Shown piece after piece: positions 34,790 through 45,045 of a stretch of 64,000 bases of DNA (its first letter is position 1; each line of letters opens with the position of its first letter). This DNA comes from Pacificibacter marinus (GTDB lineage Bacteria; Pseudomonadota; Alphaproteobacteria; Rhodobacterales; Rhodobacteraceae). The stretch lies in contig NZ_JAHKPU010000018.1 in the NCBI RefSeq assembly GCF_018860505.1, positions 1-64,000 on the forward strand, in the 5' to 3' direction. The notes below the pieces were generated by a model. It was given only the letters and a program-made list of their open reading frames with translations, made no database searches and was not told the origin of the DNA. A program made the translations under genes and the position numbers.

Positions 34790-36067
34790 TCAAAGTGCCG
34801 CGGCTTGGTTCTCGGCCTCTTCGGCCTCATCCTCGGCCTGCTCGATCGCCCATTCTTGGGCAACCTCAGACGCCACAGGCGTGGTCGATGGCATAACCGC
34901 GACATAGGCGGCGGTTTCCTCGACGGGGATCGCGGCGCGACGTGTCATGCGCCACGCGGCATAACCAGCGATAGACAACATCAAGATCGCCTGCAAAAGC
35001 CAGTATCCCGACGGGCCAACCGTCGACATAAGCCAACCGGCAATCATAGGGCCGCCCACGGCCCCAACGCCGTTGATGAAAATCAATCCGCCAGAAGATC
35101 CCGCCATGTCATCAGGGTCAAGATAATCATTCGTATGCGCAATCAGCAAAGAATAAAGCGGCGAAGCCATGCCGCCTGCAAGAATTGCCACTCCAATAGC
35201 GATATAAAGCTGCGTTCCCATAACACTGCCCGCAAGACAGGCGACACCGCCAACACCGGCGGCACCCAAAATCACCAAACGACGATCCAAACGATCCGAA
35301 ATCCATCCAATGGGCAACTGAAAGACCAGCGCACCGATGAAAATAGATGCGAGGAACGTCGACACTTGAGGAAGGGAAAACCCAGCTTGAATGGCATAAA
35401 CAGACCCCATGCCAAGCTGCGCCCCAAAGACGCCCCCCATCAAGAACATACCAACGCAGCCCAAGGGGGACACGTCGAACAACCGCCGCAGGGTCATCGG
35501 CTTTGAGGTCTCGAACGGCGGCGTGGGCGATACGGACAGCAAAATAGGCGCGAAAGAAATCGAAACCAAAACAGACGGTACGATGAACAGAATATAGCCA
35601 GACGGGTCGCCAACGGACAAAATGCCTTGGGCGATCACCATGCCGATCGTTTGCACGATCATATAAGCGGACAGAGTTTTGCCACGCATGTCATTGGTGG
35701 TGGAATTGTTCAGCCAACTTTCGGCGGTGACGTAAACCCCCGAGAAACAGAACCCCAAAATGATGCGCAAAATGGTCCATACGAATGGGTCTGTCAGGGT
35801 CGGAAAAATGATCAGGGCGGCGGAAATGAACGATCCCAACGCGGCAAAGACCCGAACGTGCCCGACGCGACGGATCAGGTGCGGAGTGATCTGCGACCCG
35901 CCCAAGAACCCAAGAAAATAGCCAGACATCACCACGGACAATGAAAAGGTGGAAAACCCTTCCAAGCCGCCACGCACGCCAAGAACCGACCCTTGCAGAC
36001 CGTTGCCGATCATCAAAAGCAACATACCAAGCAATAAAGCTGAGGAAGACGCGAGAACCTGACGCAT
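34790..36067 (-). CDS. MFS transporter (YcaD-like)
   Basis: About 425 residues with twelve predicted helices. The opening VLASSSALLLGMLLLMIGNG and the loop RRVGHVRVFAALGSFISA and ISDRLDRRLVILGAAG (about residues 250-270) are typical of the UMF1/YcaD-type major facilitator proteins. ATG 36067 is chosen with its AGGTGAC site; the longer frame to 36109 is unsupported. The acidic tail (EEAENQAAAL) is unusual but not diagnostic. Substrate unknown. Confidence 0.88.
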   Translation of the reverse strand: MRQVLASSSALLLGMLLLMIGNGLQGSVLGVRGGLEGFSTFSLSVVMSGYFLGFLGGSQITPHLIRRVGHVRVFAALGSFISAALIIFPTLTDPFVWTILRIILGFCFSGVYVTAESWLNNSTTNDMRGKTLSAYMIVQTIGMVIAQGILSVGDPSGYILFIVPSVLVSISFAPILLSVSPTPPFETSKPMTLRRLFDVSPLGCVGMFLMGGVFGAQLGMGSVYAIQAGFSLPQVSTFLASIFIGALVFQLPIGWISDRLDRRLVILGAAGVGGVACLAGSVMGTQLYIAIGVAILAGGMASPLYSLLIAHTNDYLDPDDMAGSSGGLIFINGVGAVGGPMIAGWLMSTVGPSGYWLLQAILMLSIAGYAAWRMTRRAAIPVEETAAYVAVMPSTTPVASEVAQEWAIEQAEDEAEEAENQAAAL

Positions 36068-36235
36068 AGAGTCACCTTGAACGCAAAAGTTTATGGGTGC
36101 CCAGTTCAACGTTTGGACGGTTGAATGCCACAGCTACCAAAGGAAAATGAACTAAGAAAGGAATTTATTTGCGACACGCAAAACCGTCGCGTTTATTTCT
36201 ATTGAAATTCACAAAAAGCAAGCTTGAGGCAAGTC

Positions 36236-36694
36236 TCAAAGGTCTTTGACAAAAAACACCCGATTGAACCCCTGCTCGCTGCGACGCTCAATTTCACGAT
36301 ATCCAAGATGGGGATAGATAGACAGGTTTTCAGTCATTTTTTCATTGGTATAGAGACGCACCGCAGTCAAGCTGGATTGTTTGGCCCTGCGCTCGCAAAA
36401 CCCAATCAAACGCTTACCGATGCCCCGCCCCATGGCAACGCTGCGCACGGCTATATTTTCCAACACCATATCCGTCCCATCTGGATAGAACACGATAAAC
36501 CCAAGCACGCCTGACTGCGCATCCGTGGCGACATGGACATGACCCGCGGCAATAAGCCCTGCATAATCCGCCGTCATAGGCGCGGGTTTGCGCCCGATCG
36601 CCGCCACATATTGCGCGTAGGCCTCATGGGCACAGGCCCGCACGGCCTCTCCATCTGCGTCTTGCGCAGGTCTAATATTAATAATGTCATTCAT
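36236..36694 (-). CDS. GNAT-family N-acetyltransferase
   Basis: About 152 residues. ENIAVRSVAMGRGIGKRLIG (about residues 80-99) contains the acetyl-CoA motif (Q/RxxGxG/A), and VRLYTNEKMTENLSIYPHLG and YREIERRSEQGFNRVFFVKD end the fold. ATG 36694 is the most plausible start; ATG 36724 would overlap queA. It lies 13 bases after queA on the same strand, so it is probably co-transcribed. The substrate is unknown. Confidence 0.85.
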   Translation of the reverse strand: MNDIINIRPAQDADGEAVRACAHEAYAQYVAAIGRKPAPMTADYAGLIAAGHVHVATDAQSGVLGFIVFYPDGTDMVLENIAVRSVAMGRGIGKRLIGFCERRAKQSSLTAVRLYTNEKMTENLSIYPHLGYREIERRSEQGFNRVFFVKDL

Positions 36695-36707
36695 AATTGC
36701 ACCGATA

Positions 36708-37781
36708 TCATCCTTTGCGCTCATCCTCTTGCGGCAACAACAAGGATGCATCCCCATATGAGAAGAACCGATACTCATGCTCAATCGCATGGGCGTAAAT
36801 CTCGCGGATACGATCGTAGCCCATCACAGCGGACACAAGCATCATCAGGGTCGATTTGGGCAGGTGAAAATTGGTCATCAACGCATCGGCCACATGAAAT
36901 GTGAATCCAGGGCGGATGAAAATATCTGTATCAGACACGAAAGGCGCGATTTGACCTGTCGCGCGCGCAGCACTTTCAATCAGACGCAGGGCTGTGGTGC
37001 CCACGGGGATCACGCGGCCCCCTGCGGCTTTGGTGGCGGCGATTTCGCGCACAGCTTTGGGGGACACCTCGCCCCATTCTGCGTGCATTTTATGATCATC
37101 CACATTGTCAACTTTCACTGGCAAAAACGTGCCAGCACCCACATGCAGCGTCACATATGTGATTTCGACCCCTTTGGATTTCAGCGCCTCCAGCAAGGGC
37201 GCATCGAAATGCAGCGAGGCAGTGGGGGCAGCCACAGCGCCAAGCGTTTTCGCCCAGACCGTCTGATAATCTTCTTTGTCTTGCGCATCGGCTTTGCGCA
37301 GGGCCTCGATATACGGGGGCAAAGGCATGGCCCCTGCCGCGTTCAAGGCCGCGTCAAAATCATCGCCCGTCAGGTTGAACGTCAGAAAAGCCGCGCCATC
37401 TTCTTTGCTGTCCAAAGTGGCGCTTAGGTCATCTGAGAACCGAACCACTTCGCCCTCTTTCACCTTTTTCAACGGCTTCAAAAGCGCACGCCATTGGCCC
37501 GCAGTCGCTTGCGGCTCAAGCAAAGTCACCTCGACGCGAGCTTCTTGATAGCCCTGCGCCGTATCGCGCCCGCGCTGACCTGTCAGGCGCGCGGGCAACA
37601 CCTTGGTATCGTTCAACACCAAACGGTCGCCAGATTGAAACCAATCGACCAAATCATAGACATGGGCATCATGAATCTGCGTCGGCGTCGCCACCAAAAG
37701 ACGCGCTGAAGAGCGCGGTTTGGCTGGACGCGTGGCGATCAAGCTTTGCGGCAGTTCGAAATCAAAATCAGAGAGTTTCAT
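36708..37781 (-). CDS. queA: S-adenosylmethionine:tRNA ribosyltransferase-isomerase
   Basis: Makes epoxyqueuosine in the wobble base of tRNA from preQ1 and SAM. Length 357 aa. Family marks: [20 protein letters not shown] at residues about 9-28, [11 protein letters not shown], THVGxGTF-type [15 protein letters not shown] and [18 protein letters not shown] 37781 follows AAAGGTAT. It precedes the GNAT gene. No other queuosine genes are in the window. Confidence 0.95.
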   Translation of the reverse strand: MKLSDFDFELPQSLIATRPAKPRSSARLLVATPTQIHDAHVYDLVDWFQSGDRLVLNDTKVLPARLTGQRGRDTAQGYQEARVEVTLLEPQATAGQWRALLKPLKKVKEGEVVRFSDDLSATLDSKEDGAAFLTFNLTGDDFDAALNAAGAMPLPPYIEALRKADAQDKEDYQTVWAKTLGAVAAPTASLHFDAPLLEALKSKGVEITYVTLHVGAGTFLPVKVDNVDDHKMHAEWGEVSPKAVREIAATKAAGGRVIPVGTTALRLIESAARATGQIAPFVSDTDIFIRPGFTFHVADALMTNFHLPKSTLMMLVSAVMGYDRIREIYAHAIEHEYRFFSYGDASLLLPQEDERKG

Positions 37782-37832
37782 CAAGATACCTTTGTCGTTC
37801 TGCATCAGTGGTTCAGCGTCAGTGGTTCTACG

Positions 37833-40800
37833 TCAATTGGCGGGAGCTGTCGGAGTTTGTTTCCGAAAAATGCTGCGCAAAGCCCCCGGCGTCAGAATGG
37901 ACAGCGGGTTAACCCCTACGCTGGGATTGTCAATCGCGCCCTTGAGGGTGAAGTTAAACCCGAACAAGCCCTCGCCTTTGCGGGCAAACACTTGGCCTAT
38001 CCCGTTCAAGAAATAAATCGGCGAAATCACCCCTTGCAGATCAATCTTCTTGGCGCTCAAGTCATAAATGCCTTCGCCGGTGATCCCCAAAGATGGCCCC
38101 TCTGCGCTTGATGTGCCGATGGTGATATAATTGGGTTGAATGATGAAATCACTGCGGACGTCACTAAAGGCAATGCCCGGCCCATTCATTTGATCAAGCA
38201 ATCCAACAACAGAGACCAGCGACAACAGTTGCGCCAATTCAGGTGCAGACAAAACCCGTATATCGGTGATCTGCACGGTGCCGTCATAGCTGTTTTCTGC
38301 GCGCTTTGATGTCAGTGTCAGCGCCAAAGTACCGCCTGCGGCCTCTTCCAACAGACCCGCAGCCATCACAGTTTTCCCCGCATCCTGTGCCTTTACTGAA
38401 ATCGTCGGACCAAATTGACCGGGGCTTATGGTGCCTGTGATCGGTGCTTGGCCGTTCAACCGCCCTGAAAATTGTCCCGACAACCCGCCATTCTGTGTCA
38501 GCTGCGCAGTGACGCCACTCAAAGACAAATTATCTGTCACCTTCAAGCGATCCAAAACCATCTCGATAGGCCCAGAGCCAGAGCCTCCGCTGGCACCGCC
38601 GCCTGTTCCAAAGGGCGATTTTGACAGGTCCAGCGAACCGCCGCCCAGTCTCACTGCAACAGCGCGCCCTTTGCCACGCCCGATCAAGGTCGCGGAGCTG
38701 TCCAGCCATGCGCCCACTTTCAAGGTGTCGAACCGCAAGCGATCCAATCCGCCGCTCGCGTCAAGCGTCACAGAGCCGCCCGTCGCCGTCAGCCCAGAGG
38801 CCTCGATGGATAATGACGTCACCTTGGGCAGATCGCCAGAGGTGCCAGTGACGTTGAGCGCCCCACTGCGGGATTGGGGTTTTGAAAATCCGATAGCAGG
38901 CACCGAAAGGCCAAGCCCCTCCATCCGTGAGGTAATGCCAAAGCTCGGATCTTGGCCCGCGCGTAATGCGACGGTCAAATCGCCTTGGGCACTGCCCGAT
39001 ATGGTGTTGGCTGGCAGATCGATATCAAAAGCATCAAGCAGCGCCTGATTGATTGTCACAGAGCCTGAAATGTCAGATTTACCACGATTTTCAGGGCCAA
39101 AGTTTTTGCGCCAAACGGCGACAGCGCGTGCGCCAGACACCTCAACCGGCCCAGACAGACTTAATCCAGCGGGGGTCAACGCCAAAGCCATACGGGAGGC
39201 GCGCAGCTCTTTGCCCGCCATCAACTGCGTCGACGAGGCCTCGGTGATATCGCCGGTGATGTTGAAATCCACGTCTTCCATCAGAATATTTTTAATCAAA
39301 GGCACTGTTAGTTGCCCCCTTAAATCGGCCTGCCCTTGGGCCACATCCGCACCAAAATCAGCATCTTTGAGCACTTCAAAAGGTTTGAGCGCCATTAAGG
39401 CCACAGCCGCTTCGACCCGCGATGAGGTTTTCAGCTGGGCCGTCAAGGCGGCAGGTTTGACATCCAAATGCGGGATACGCAAAACCGTGCCGGCCACATC
39501 AATGTCGCCCCCCGATGGCGCAGCAATAGCGCCCTCTTGCACGACAATCGTCAACGCATTGCCTGAAATCGTCCCGTATCCTGCGCCCGCTGTCACAGAA
39601 GGCAAAGCCTTCATAAACCGCACATTTGCGTTTTCAAACGACCACCCTAAATGCGTTTGCGGCGCGCTGGCACCAGGAGCCAAACGAAAGGACATCGCAA
39701 TGTCTTTGTACGTCGCAGAGCCGATATTTTCGACAATCCATTCGCGGGTTTTGGGCACGACCGCATCAGGCCAAAACGACATCAACTCTGCGGCTTGTAA
39801 AGGGTCTGTCTCGGCATCCAAGGCCAAGCTCCACCCTTCAGGCGTTGCATTGGCAGCGCCTTTTGCGCGCAACCACAGATCCCCGTGCCTCAGCGCCAAT
39901 TGTCCCAAATTTACAGAAAATGGCGCAAGCGTCAGTTGCAGATCCACCTGCCCTTCATCAAACGTCAAAGGCTGCTCGAACACGTCCCGCGGATCGGCTG
40001 TGAGCTGATCAATATAGAATTGCCCCACAAACTGTGATGGAAAATTGCCGTTAAAATCGCGCAAGAGCATATGTCCATTGCCTGCGATTGCAAAGGCTTC
40101 AGAGCGCATTGACAATTCGGCGAACGACAGGCGTTCCATCGCGGGATCGTAATCAAAATATCCACGTGCGCCCGCGAAACTCAACGGTTTCGCGCCGCCT
40201 CCTGCCACCAGTTGGCCAGAGCCGATTTCCAATGTGCCTGAATAGCTTGACAGCAATCCATCAGGGGTGACTTGCGCGCGCATCGCCGCTGAAATCGGCG
40301 CATCCAGCACTGATAAAAAGGACAGCGCGGGGCTTTGTTGCGCCAAATCCAATGCAGGGATGTTTTCGATGTTCAACCCGATGGCCGTGGCCAAAGACCC
40401 CTTGCGTGTGGCAAAGCTCATTTGCAGGCGCGCCAAGTCTTCTGTGCCGTTGAACACATCAAAAGCCATCGAGACGTCGATGTTATCGTCGGAATTCGTC
40501 AAGGTTAAAACAGCATCCGTCGCTTGCCAAATACGGTTTGATCGCGCGTCTTCCAAGATAATTGTCAATCCACTGACCGCCACCGTTTGCACATCAACCA
40601 AGGGCTCGGACGTAAACGCTGCGTCGATGGCTTTGAGCACCTCTTCGGCAGAACCGACAGTGCCGCTTGCCCCGCCAAAATCTAGGGCAAACAGACCGTC
40701 AACACCGCGACGCACAACGATCTGAGCACCGGTCAAACGCAAGGCCGTTGGGGTCATCTGACCACTTCTGATTTGCCCCATGGAAAATTGTGCATCAAGT

Positions 40801-41291
40801 TCGCTCAGACGTGCGATTTCGGACCCCGTGGGGTCGATGATCCCCACATTACGCGCGCGCATTTGCGGGATGAAATGTTTGTCGACAGTGACGACAACTT
40901 GCCCGACCGAGACCTTTGTGTCGCCCAAATTATTGTTCATTCGGGTCTCAATTTGCTTGGTCAGCGCGGCAGGCAAAACAACGTCCTGCCCCGTCAACGC
41001 CAAAACGCCCATGCCAGCCAAAAGACTCAAAAACAACAGCATAGAACAGAACCACAGCCCGAAATGGTGCACATGATGGCGTTTTTTATGGGGACGCACG
41101 CCCCATATTTTGCTGCATTTAGGTTTTTTTTCTGGCGTCGCGTCCATATTCTCTGTGTCTAGAGCATCTTGGTTTGGCGCATCCTGAGCGTCCAAGGTTT
41201 TCACAGATGTATCCCCCGCCTCATCCTGTGTCGCAACAGAGGTTTGCGCGCTGTCCTTTTGGGACGGATCAAGGTCAGGCGTGTCGCTCAT
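37833..41291 (-). CDS. AsmA-like/YhdP-type large periplasmic bridge protein
   Basis: A 1152-residue protein: a charged cytoplasmic N-terminus, one transmembrane helix (FGLWFCSMLLFLSLLAGMGV, about residues 77-96), and a long repetitive beta-rich body with the AsmA C-terminal region (LKGAIDNPSVGVNPLSILTP) at the end. AsmA/YhdP/TamB family proteins form beta-groove bridges proposed to move phospholipids to the outer membrane. The start is set at ATG 41291; the frame extends another 110 codons upstream over the divergent bcp promoter, which I discount. It precedes queA on the same strand. The lipid role is family knowledge. Confidence 0.85.
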   Translation of the reverse strand: MSDTPDLDPSQKDSAQTSVATQDEAGDTSVKTLDAQDAPNQDALDTENMDATPEKKPKCSKIWGVRPHKKRHHVHHFGLWFCSMLLFLSLLAGMGVLALTGQDVVLPAALTKQIETRMNNNLGDTKVSVGQVVVTVDKHFIPQMRARNVGIIDPTGSEIARLSELDAQFSMGQIRSGQMTPTALRLTGAQIVVRRGVDGLFALDFGGASGTVGSAEEVLKAIDAAFTSEPLVDVQTVAVSGLTIILEDARSNRIWQATDAVLTLTNSDDNIDVSMAFDVFNGTEDLARLQMSFATRKGSLATAIGLNIENIPALDLAQQSPALSFLSVLDAPISAAMRAQVTPDGLLSSYSGTLEIGSGQLVAGGGAKPLSFAGARGYFDYDPAMERLSFAELSMRSEAFAIAGNGHMLLRDFNGNFPSQFVGQFYIDQLTADPRDVFEQPLTFDEGQVDLQLTLAPFSVNLGQLALRHGDLWLRAKGAANATPEGWSLALDAETDPLQAAELMSFWPDAVVPKTREWIVENIGSATYKDIAMSFRLAPGASAPQTHLGWSFENANVRFMKALPSVTAGAGYGTISGNALTIVVQEGAIAAPSGGDIDVAGTVLRIPHLDVKPAALTAQLKTSSRVEAAVALMALKPFEVLKDADFGADVAQGQADLRGQLTVPLIKNILMEDVDFNITGDITEASSTQLMAGKELRASRMALALTPAGLSLSGPVEVSGARAVAVWRKNFGPENRGKSDISGSVTINQALLDAFDIDLPANTISGSAQGDLTVALRAGQDPSFGITSRMEGLGLSVPAIGFSKPQSRSGALNVTGTSGDLPKVTSLSIEASGLTATGGSVTLDASGGLDRLRFDTLKVGAWLDSSATLIGRGKGRAVAVRLGGGSLDLSKSPFGTGGGASGGSGSGPIEMVLDRLKVTDNLSLSGVTAQLTQNGGLSGQFSGRLNGQAPITGTISPGQFGPTISVKAQDAGKTVMAAGLLEEAAGGTLALTLTSKRAENSYDGTVQITDIRVLSAPELAQLLSLVSVVGLLDQMNGPGIAFSDVRSDFIIQPNYITIGTSSAEGPSLGITGEGIYDLSAKKIDLQGVISPIYFLNGIGQVFARKGEGLFGFNFTLKGAIDNPSVGVNPLSILTPGALRSIFRKQTPTAPAN

Positions 41292-41476
41292 GGCGTGTTT
41301 GGGACTCTCAAAATGGGATCTGCCCATATCACATGGCAGACCTTTGGTTGATCTTGGCGTATTCCGGCTTAAAACTGAACCCCAATCAGATGCAATGGTC
41401 AAAGCGGTCCTTTTCAGCGACAAGGGCATAAATTGGCCAACGTATCGCAACGCTTTTACGCTTAAGGACTGAAAAT

Positions 41477-41935
41477 ATGCTTGATATTGGAACCCTCGCC
41501 CCTGATTTTTCATTGCCCCGTGACGGAGGCACCAATTTGTCACGCGCTGATCTGATGGGGCGCAAGACGGTTTTGTATTTCTACCCCAAAGACAACACAC
41601 CCGGTTGCACCACCGAAGCACTGGACTTCACCGCCTTAAAGGCCGAATTTGACGCGGCAAATACTGTTGTGGTTGGCATTTCGAAAGACAGCGTGAAAAA
41701 GCACGATAACTTTTGCGCCAAACACGATCTGGGCATCCCTTTATTGTCTGACGCAGATGGCTCGATGTGCGAAGATTATGGTGTTTGGCAGGAAAAGTCC
41801 AATTACGGCAAAACCTATATGGGAATTGTGCGCACGACTTATCTAATTGATGAAGAAGGAAAAATTATGCGTGTCTGGCCCAAAGTCAAGGTCAAAGGGC
41901 ACGCCGCCGAGGTTCTTGAGGCCGCGCAGTCATGA
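41477..41935 (+). CDS. bcp: Thioredoxin-dependent peroxiredoxin (BCP type)
   Basis: A 152-residue peroxiredoxin. The catalytic cysteine is in YPKDNTPGCTTEALDFT (about residue 45), with a cysteine (C74-type) in NFCAKHDLGI. It reduces hydroperoxides with thioredoxin in the cytoplasm. ATG 41477 has an AAGGACTG site. It overlaps the DUF455 gene by four bases, an arrangement that suggests linked function. Confidence 0.95.
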   Translation: MLDIGTLAPDFSLPRDGGTNLSRADLMGRKTVLYFYPKDNTPGCTTEALDFTALKAEFDAANTVVVGISKDSVKKHDNFCAKHDLGIPLLSDADGSMCEDYGVWQEKSNYGKTYMGIVRTTYLIDEEGKIMRVWPKVKVKGHAAEVLEAAQS

Positions 41936-42759
41936 GCACAAGCATGGGAGCGGAAATGACACTGACACAGATGGCAGACGCAGTGTTGCGCACCGCTGAC
42001 GGACGCGCAAAAACAGCGCTGTCCCATCGCTATGCCGCTTTGTGGCGCGCCAGCCGCGAGGGCGGCGCCACACCCATTGAAATCGGCACCATCACGCCCC
42101 CTGATTTCCCCGCACGTCCCGATAGGCCTGAATTGCTATCCCCCAGAGATGTGCCCAAGCGCAAGCCAGGCACGCCAGAGGGGCGCATCGCAATGCTGCA
42201 CGCGATTGCCCATATCGAATTGAACGCCGTCGATTTGCATTGGGACTTGATTGCGCGGTTCTCTCATGTGCCCTTTCCAATTGGGTTTTATGATGACTGG
42301 GTGCGCGCGGCAGATGAGGAATCAAAACATTTCAATTTGTTATGTGATCGACTTGAAGCCTTTGACAGCTTTTACGGTGCTTTGCCCGCTCATGCAGGCA
42401 TGTGGCAAGCGGCCGAGGAAACCGCGGATGATTTGATGGGACGATTGGCCGTGGTGCCAATGGTTTTAGAAGCACGCGGTTTAGATGTGACACCAAGCAT
42501 GATTAAACTGTTCCAACAGGCCAAGGACAAAGACACCGTGGCGGCGCTGGATGTGATCTATTCCGAGGAAGTGGGCCATGTGTCTTACGGCTCAAAATGG
42601 TTCCATTTTCTATGTGGTCGCGACAATGTGGACCCCAAACCCTTGTTTCACACATTGGTGCGCAAATACTTTCATGGCGCGTTAAAGCCGCCTTTCAACG
42701 ATGAAAAGCGCGCCGAAGCGGGTATTCCGCCTGACTTTTATTGGCCCTTAATCAGCTAA
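41932..42759 (+). CDS. DUF455 ferritin-like protein
   Basis: A 275-residue all-helical protein with a metal-ligand pattern of ferritin-like enzymes: HAIAHIELNAVDLHWDL (ExxH, residues about 88-104), ADEESKHFNLLCDRLE (ExxH, about 130-145) and YSEEVGHVSYG. DUF455 proteins are widespread and of unknown activity. The start overlaps the bcp stop (ATGA-like), so peroxide handling is a plausible but unproven link. Confidence 0.88.
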   Translation: MSTSMGAEMTLTQMADAVLRTADGRAKTALSHRYAALWRASREGGATPIEIGTITPPDFPARPDRPELLSPRDVPKRKPGTPEGRIAMLHAIAHIELNAVDLHWDLIARFSHVPFPIGFYDDWVRAADEESKHFNLLCDRLEAFDSFYGALPAHAGMWQAAEETADDLMGRLAVVPMVLEARGLDVTPSMIKLFQQAKDKDTVAALDVIYSEEVGHVSYGSKWFHFLCGRDNVDPKPLFHTLVRKYFHGALKPPFNDEKRAEAGIPPDFYWPLIS

Positions 42760-42948
42760 TTCACACAATCAACGCTTGAGTGCCGCAAGGTATGGAATAC
42801 CATATGTTGCGGCGCAATCTGTTCGGGACGCAATTTAAACGTGTTTCGATCATAGCTTTACAAAATGGACGGCCAAAACTGGCCTGCGCATTAGGCAAAA
42901 AACCGCCAATAAACAGGCATTTCGCAACAGACCTTCATCAAAACGGGC

Positions 42949-42978
42949 AAAAGGATTGCCGATAGATGAATCCTTTTG
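42949..42978. terminator. 9-bp stem-loop between the DUF455 and M23 genes
   Basis: AAAAGGATT (42949-42957) and AATCCTTTT (42969-42977) form a perfect stem with an 11-base loop, 60 bp before the M23 peptidase ATG. It may terminate read-through from bcp-DUF455. The nearby short frame 42780-42965 is not convincing. Confidence 0.5.
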
Positions 42979-43037
42979 TAACACAGTGCCAACCGCTGTG
43001 GACTGGCTCGTGACCGTTCACATAGAAAGCGGGCGAA

Positions 43038-44375
43038 ATGGGACGTGAGGACGGTTTTTTGACCAATATGCTGACACACAAGCTCAACTCTATGCTTGAG
43101 CGTAGTTTTCCTGAGCAAAGGGTATTCTTACGCTCTGAGAGCGAAACGCGCTACGTGCGCTTAACGCCGCTCACGCAGGTTTTTGGTTTTGCTGGCACGA
43201 CAGTCTTGGCCGGATGGCTGATCATCGCTTCTGCGATTGTTTTGATGGACAGCATTGGGTCGGGCAATCTACGCGACCAAGCTTCACGCGACTTGGCGCT
43301 GTTTGAAAGCCGCGTCAATGAATTGGCCGCCGAGCGTGATATGCGCGCCGCTGAAGCCACCGCAGCCCAAGAGCGTTTCAACACAGCCTTGGCCCAAATT
43401 TCCACCATGCAATCCGAGCTGCTGTCCTCTGAAGAGCGAGTGCGCGAACTTGGCAAAGGCATTACTGTTGTCCAAGCCACGCTGCGCCGCACCATGAAAG
43501 ACCGTGACGCTGCGCGCGAAGATGCGGCACTCTTGCAAGCAAAATTAGACGGCACAGACCCAGACACCCAAAGCATCAACCCCGAAGAAATCGGTAACAC
43601 GGTCGATGTGCTGTCCGCCGCTTTGAACAATACGGCCGTAGAGCGCGACACGATGGTTTTGCTGGCCAATCTAGCCGAACAAAACGCAGAAACACTGCAA
43701 ACTGACTTGCGTCTGATGGAAGAAAAAAACGATCGGATTTTCTCTCAACTTGAAGATGCCGTGGTCCTGTCAGTTGAGCCTTTGGACAAAATGTTCACCG
43801 CAGCAGGCCTATCCACCAAAACCTTGCTGAACACAGTGCGCTCTGGTCTGTCTGGCACCGGTGGTCCGCTGACCCCTATTAAGTTTTCCACCAAAGGCGG
43901 CGTCAAAGACCCTGACAGCCTGCGCGCCAATGGTATCATCGAAAAAATGGATCGTTTGAACCTGTATCGCATCGCAGCGCAAAAAGCGCCGTTTGCCTTA
44001 CCGATCAAAAATTCTTTTCGCTACACATCGGGCTTTGGCCCGCGCTGGGGCCGCATGCACGAAGGCACAGACTTCGCGGCAGCCTACGGCACACCAATTT
44101 ACTCTACTGCTGACGGCGTTGTCACATTTGCGGGCTGGTCTAACGGATATGGCCGTCTGGTCAAAATCCAACACGAGTTCGGAATTGAGACACGTTACGC
44201 ACACCAATCCCAACTTATGGTCAAAGTTGGACAAAGGGTCTCGCGTGGTCAGCAAATCGGTGCTATGGGGAATTCTGGCCGCTCCACTGGTACTCATCTC
44301 CACTACGAAGTTCGCGTAGGTGGAAAGGCCGTTAACCCGATGACCTATATTAAGGCTGCCAACGATGTTTTCTAA
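43038..44375 (+). CDS. M23 peptidoglycan endopeptidase with coiled coil
   Basis: A 445-residue membrane-anchored endopeptidase: one transmembrane helix (FAGTTVLAGWLIIASAIVLM, residues about 51-70), a long coiled coil (about 85-250) and the C-terminal M23 domain with zinc motifs GPRWGRMHEGTDFAAAYGTP (HxxxD) and GRSTGTHLHYEVRVGG (HLHYE). M23 enzymes cleave peptide cross-links. ATG 43038 is used; ATG 43068 is an alternative. The gene overlaps the bactofilin gene by 11 bases, the pairing seen in many bacteria where bactofilin places an M23 enzyme for cell-shape control. Confidence 0.93.
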   Translation: MGREDGFLTNMLTHKLNSMLERSFPEQRVFLRSESETRYVRLTPLTQVFGFAGTTVLAGWLIIASAIVLMDSIGSGNLRDQASRDLALFESRVNELAAERDMRAAEATAAQERFNTALAQISTMQSELLSSEERVRELGKGITVVQATLRRTMKDRDAAREDAALLQAKLDGTDPDTQSINPEEIGNTVDVLSAALNNTAVERDTMVLLANLAEQNAETLQTDLRLMEEKNDRIFSQLEDAVVLSVEPLDKMFTAAGLSTKTLLNTVRSGLSGTGGPLTPIKFSTKGGVKDPDSLRANGIIEKMDRLNLYRIAAQKAPFALPIKNSFRYTSGFGPRWGRMHEGTDFAAAYGTPIYSTADGVVTFAGWSNGYGRLVKIQHEFGIETRYAHQSQLMVKVGQRVSRGQQIGAMGNSGRSTGTHLHYEVRVGGKAVNPMTYIKAANDVF

Positions 44376-44892
44376 AAGCAGAATAAATGAGCCGGGCCCG
44401 TCTAAAGGAACCGATGACGTGACACCAACAGATACCGCTACGGCGCCAAAATCAGCTGCTCCCAAAAAGGCTGCTGAGTTTACTCCGACTGCGCCAAAAG
44501 CCAAGCCGCCAGCCTCAGTGCTGTCCAGCGACTTGACGATTGTGGGCAACCTCAAAACAACCGGCGATATCCAAATCGAAGGCACTGTTGAGGGCGACAT
44601 TCGTGCGCATTTGCTGACCATCGGCGAAACAGCCACGGTACGCGGCGAAGTTATGGCGGATGATGTTGTCATCAATGGCCGCATCATCGGCCGCGTGCGC
44701 GGTTTGAAAGTGCGCCTGACGTCTTCGGCCAAAGTCGAAGGTGACATCATTCACAAAACCATCGCCATTGAAAGCGGTGCGCATTTTGAAGGCTCAGTTC
44801 AGCGCGCTGACGATCCTTTGACAACCAATTCCCAAAACAAAGCCCCTGGCGTTGCGAAGACAGCCCCAGCAAAAGATCCTGCCGCCAAATAA
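44365..44892 (+). CDS. Bactofilin (polymer-forming cytoskeletal protein)
   Basis: A 175-residue protein with a proline/alanine-rich N-terminus and a right-handed beta-helix core (about residues 50-150; DLTIVGNLKTTGDIQIEGTV, then GDIRAHLLTIGETATVRGEV), the DUF583/bactofilin fold that polymerises without nucleotide. Proline/lysine-rich ends match the family. It overlaps the M23 peptidase gene by 11 bases, so both proteins probably work as a shape or wall-modelling module. Confidence 0.93.
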   Translation: MFSKSRINEPGPSKGTDDVTPTDTATAPKSAAPKKAAEFTPTAPKAKPPASVLSSDLTIVGNLKTTGDIQIEGTVEGDIRAHLLTIGETATVRGEVMADDVVINGRIIGRVRGLKVRLTSSAKVEGDIIHKTIAIESGAHFEGSVQRADDPLTTNSQNKAPGVAKTAPAKDPAAK

Positions 44893-44915
44893 GGCGTAGA
44901 TCTGCTTTGACGATC

Positions 44916-44952
44916 AAAACGGCCCTGACACTTGTGTCACGGGCCGTTTTTG
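44916..44952 (+). terminator. Terminator after bactofilin
   Basis: AAAACGGCCCTGACA pairs with TGTCA-C-GGGCCGTTTT (one bulged C), loop CTTG, then TTTTTG. A strong intrinsic terminator 24 bases after the stop codon. Confidence 0.9.
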
Positions 44953-45045
44953 TTGCATCTGATCCGTGTGTGTTTTTGACATGCCTTGCTTGTATCTGAG
45001 AGCAATCCAAGACAGTGTCTGCGCAGATATTTAAGGACACAATAT

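Noticed and set aside
42780-42965. Plus-strand 61-codon frame
   Set aside because: No ribosome site, no similarity, and it runs into the stem-loop at 42949.
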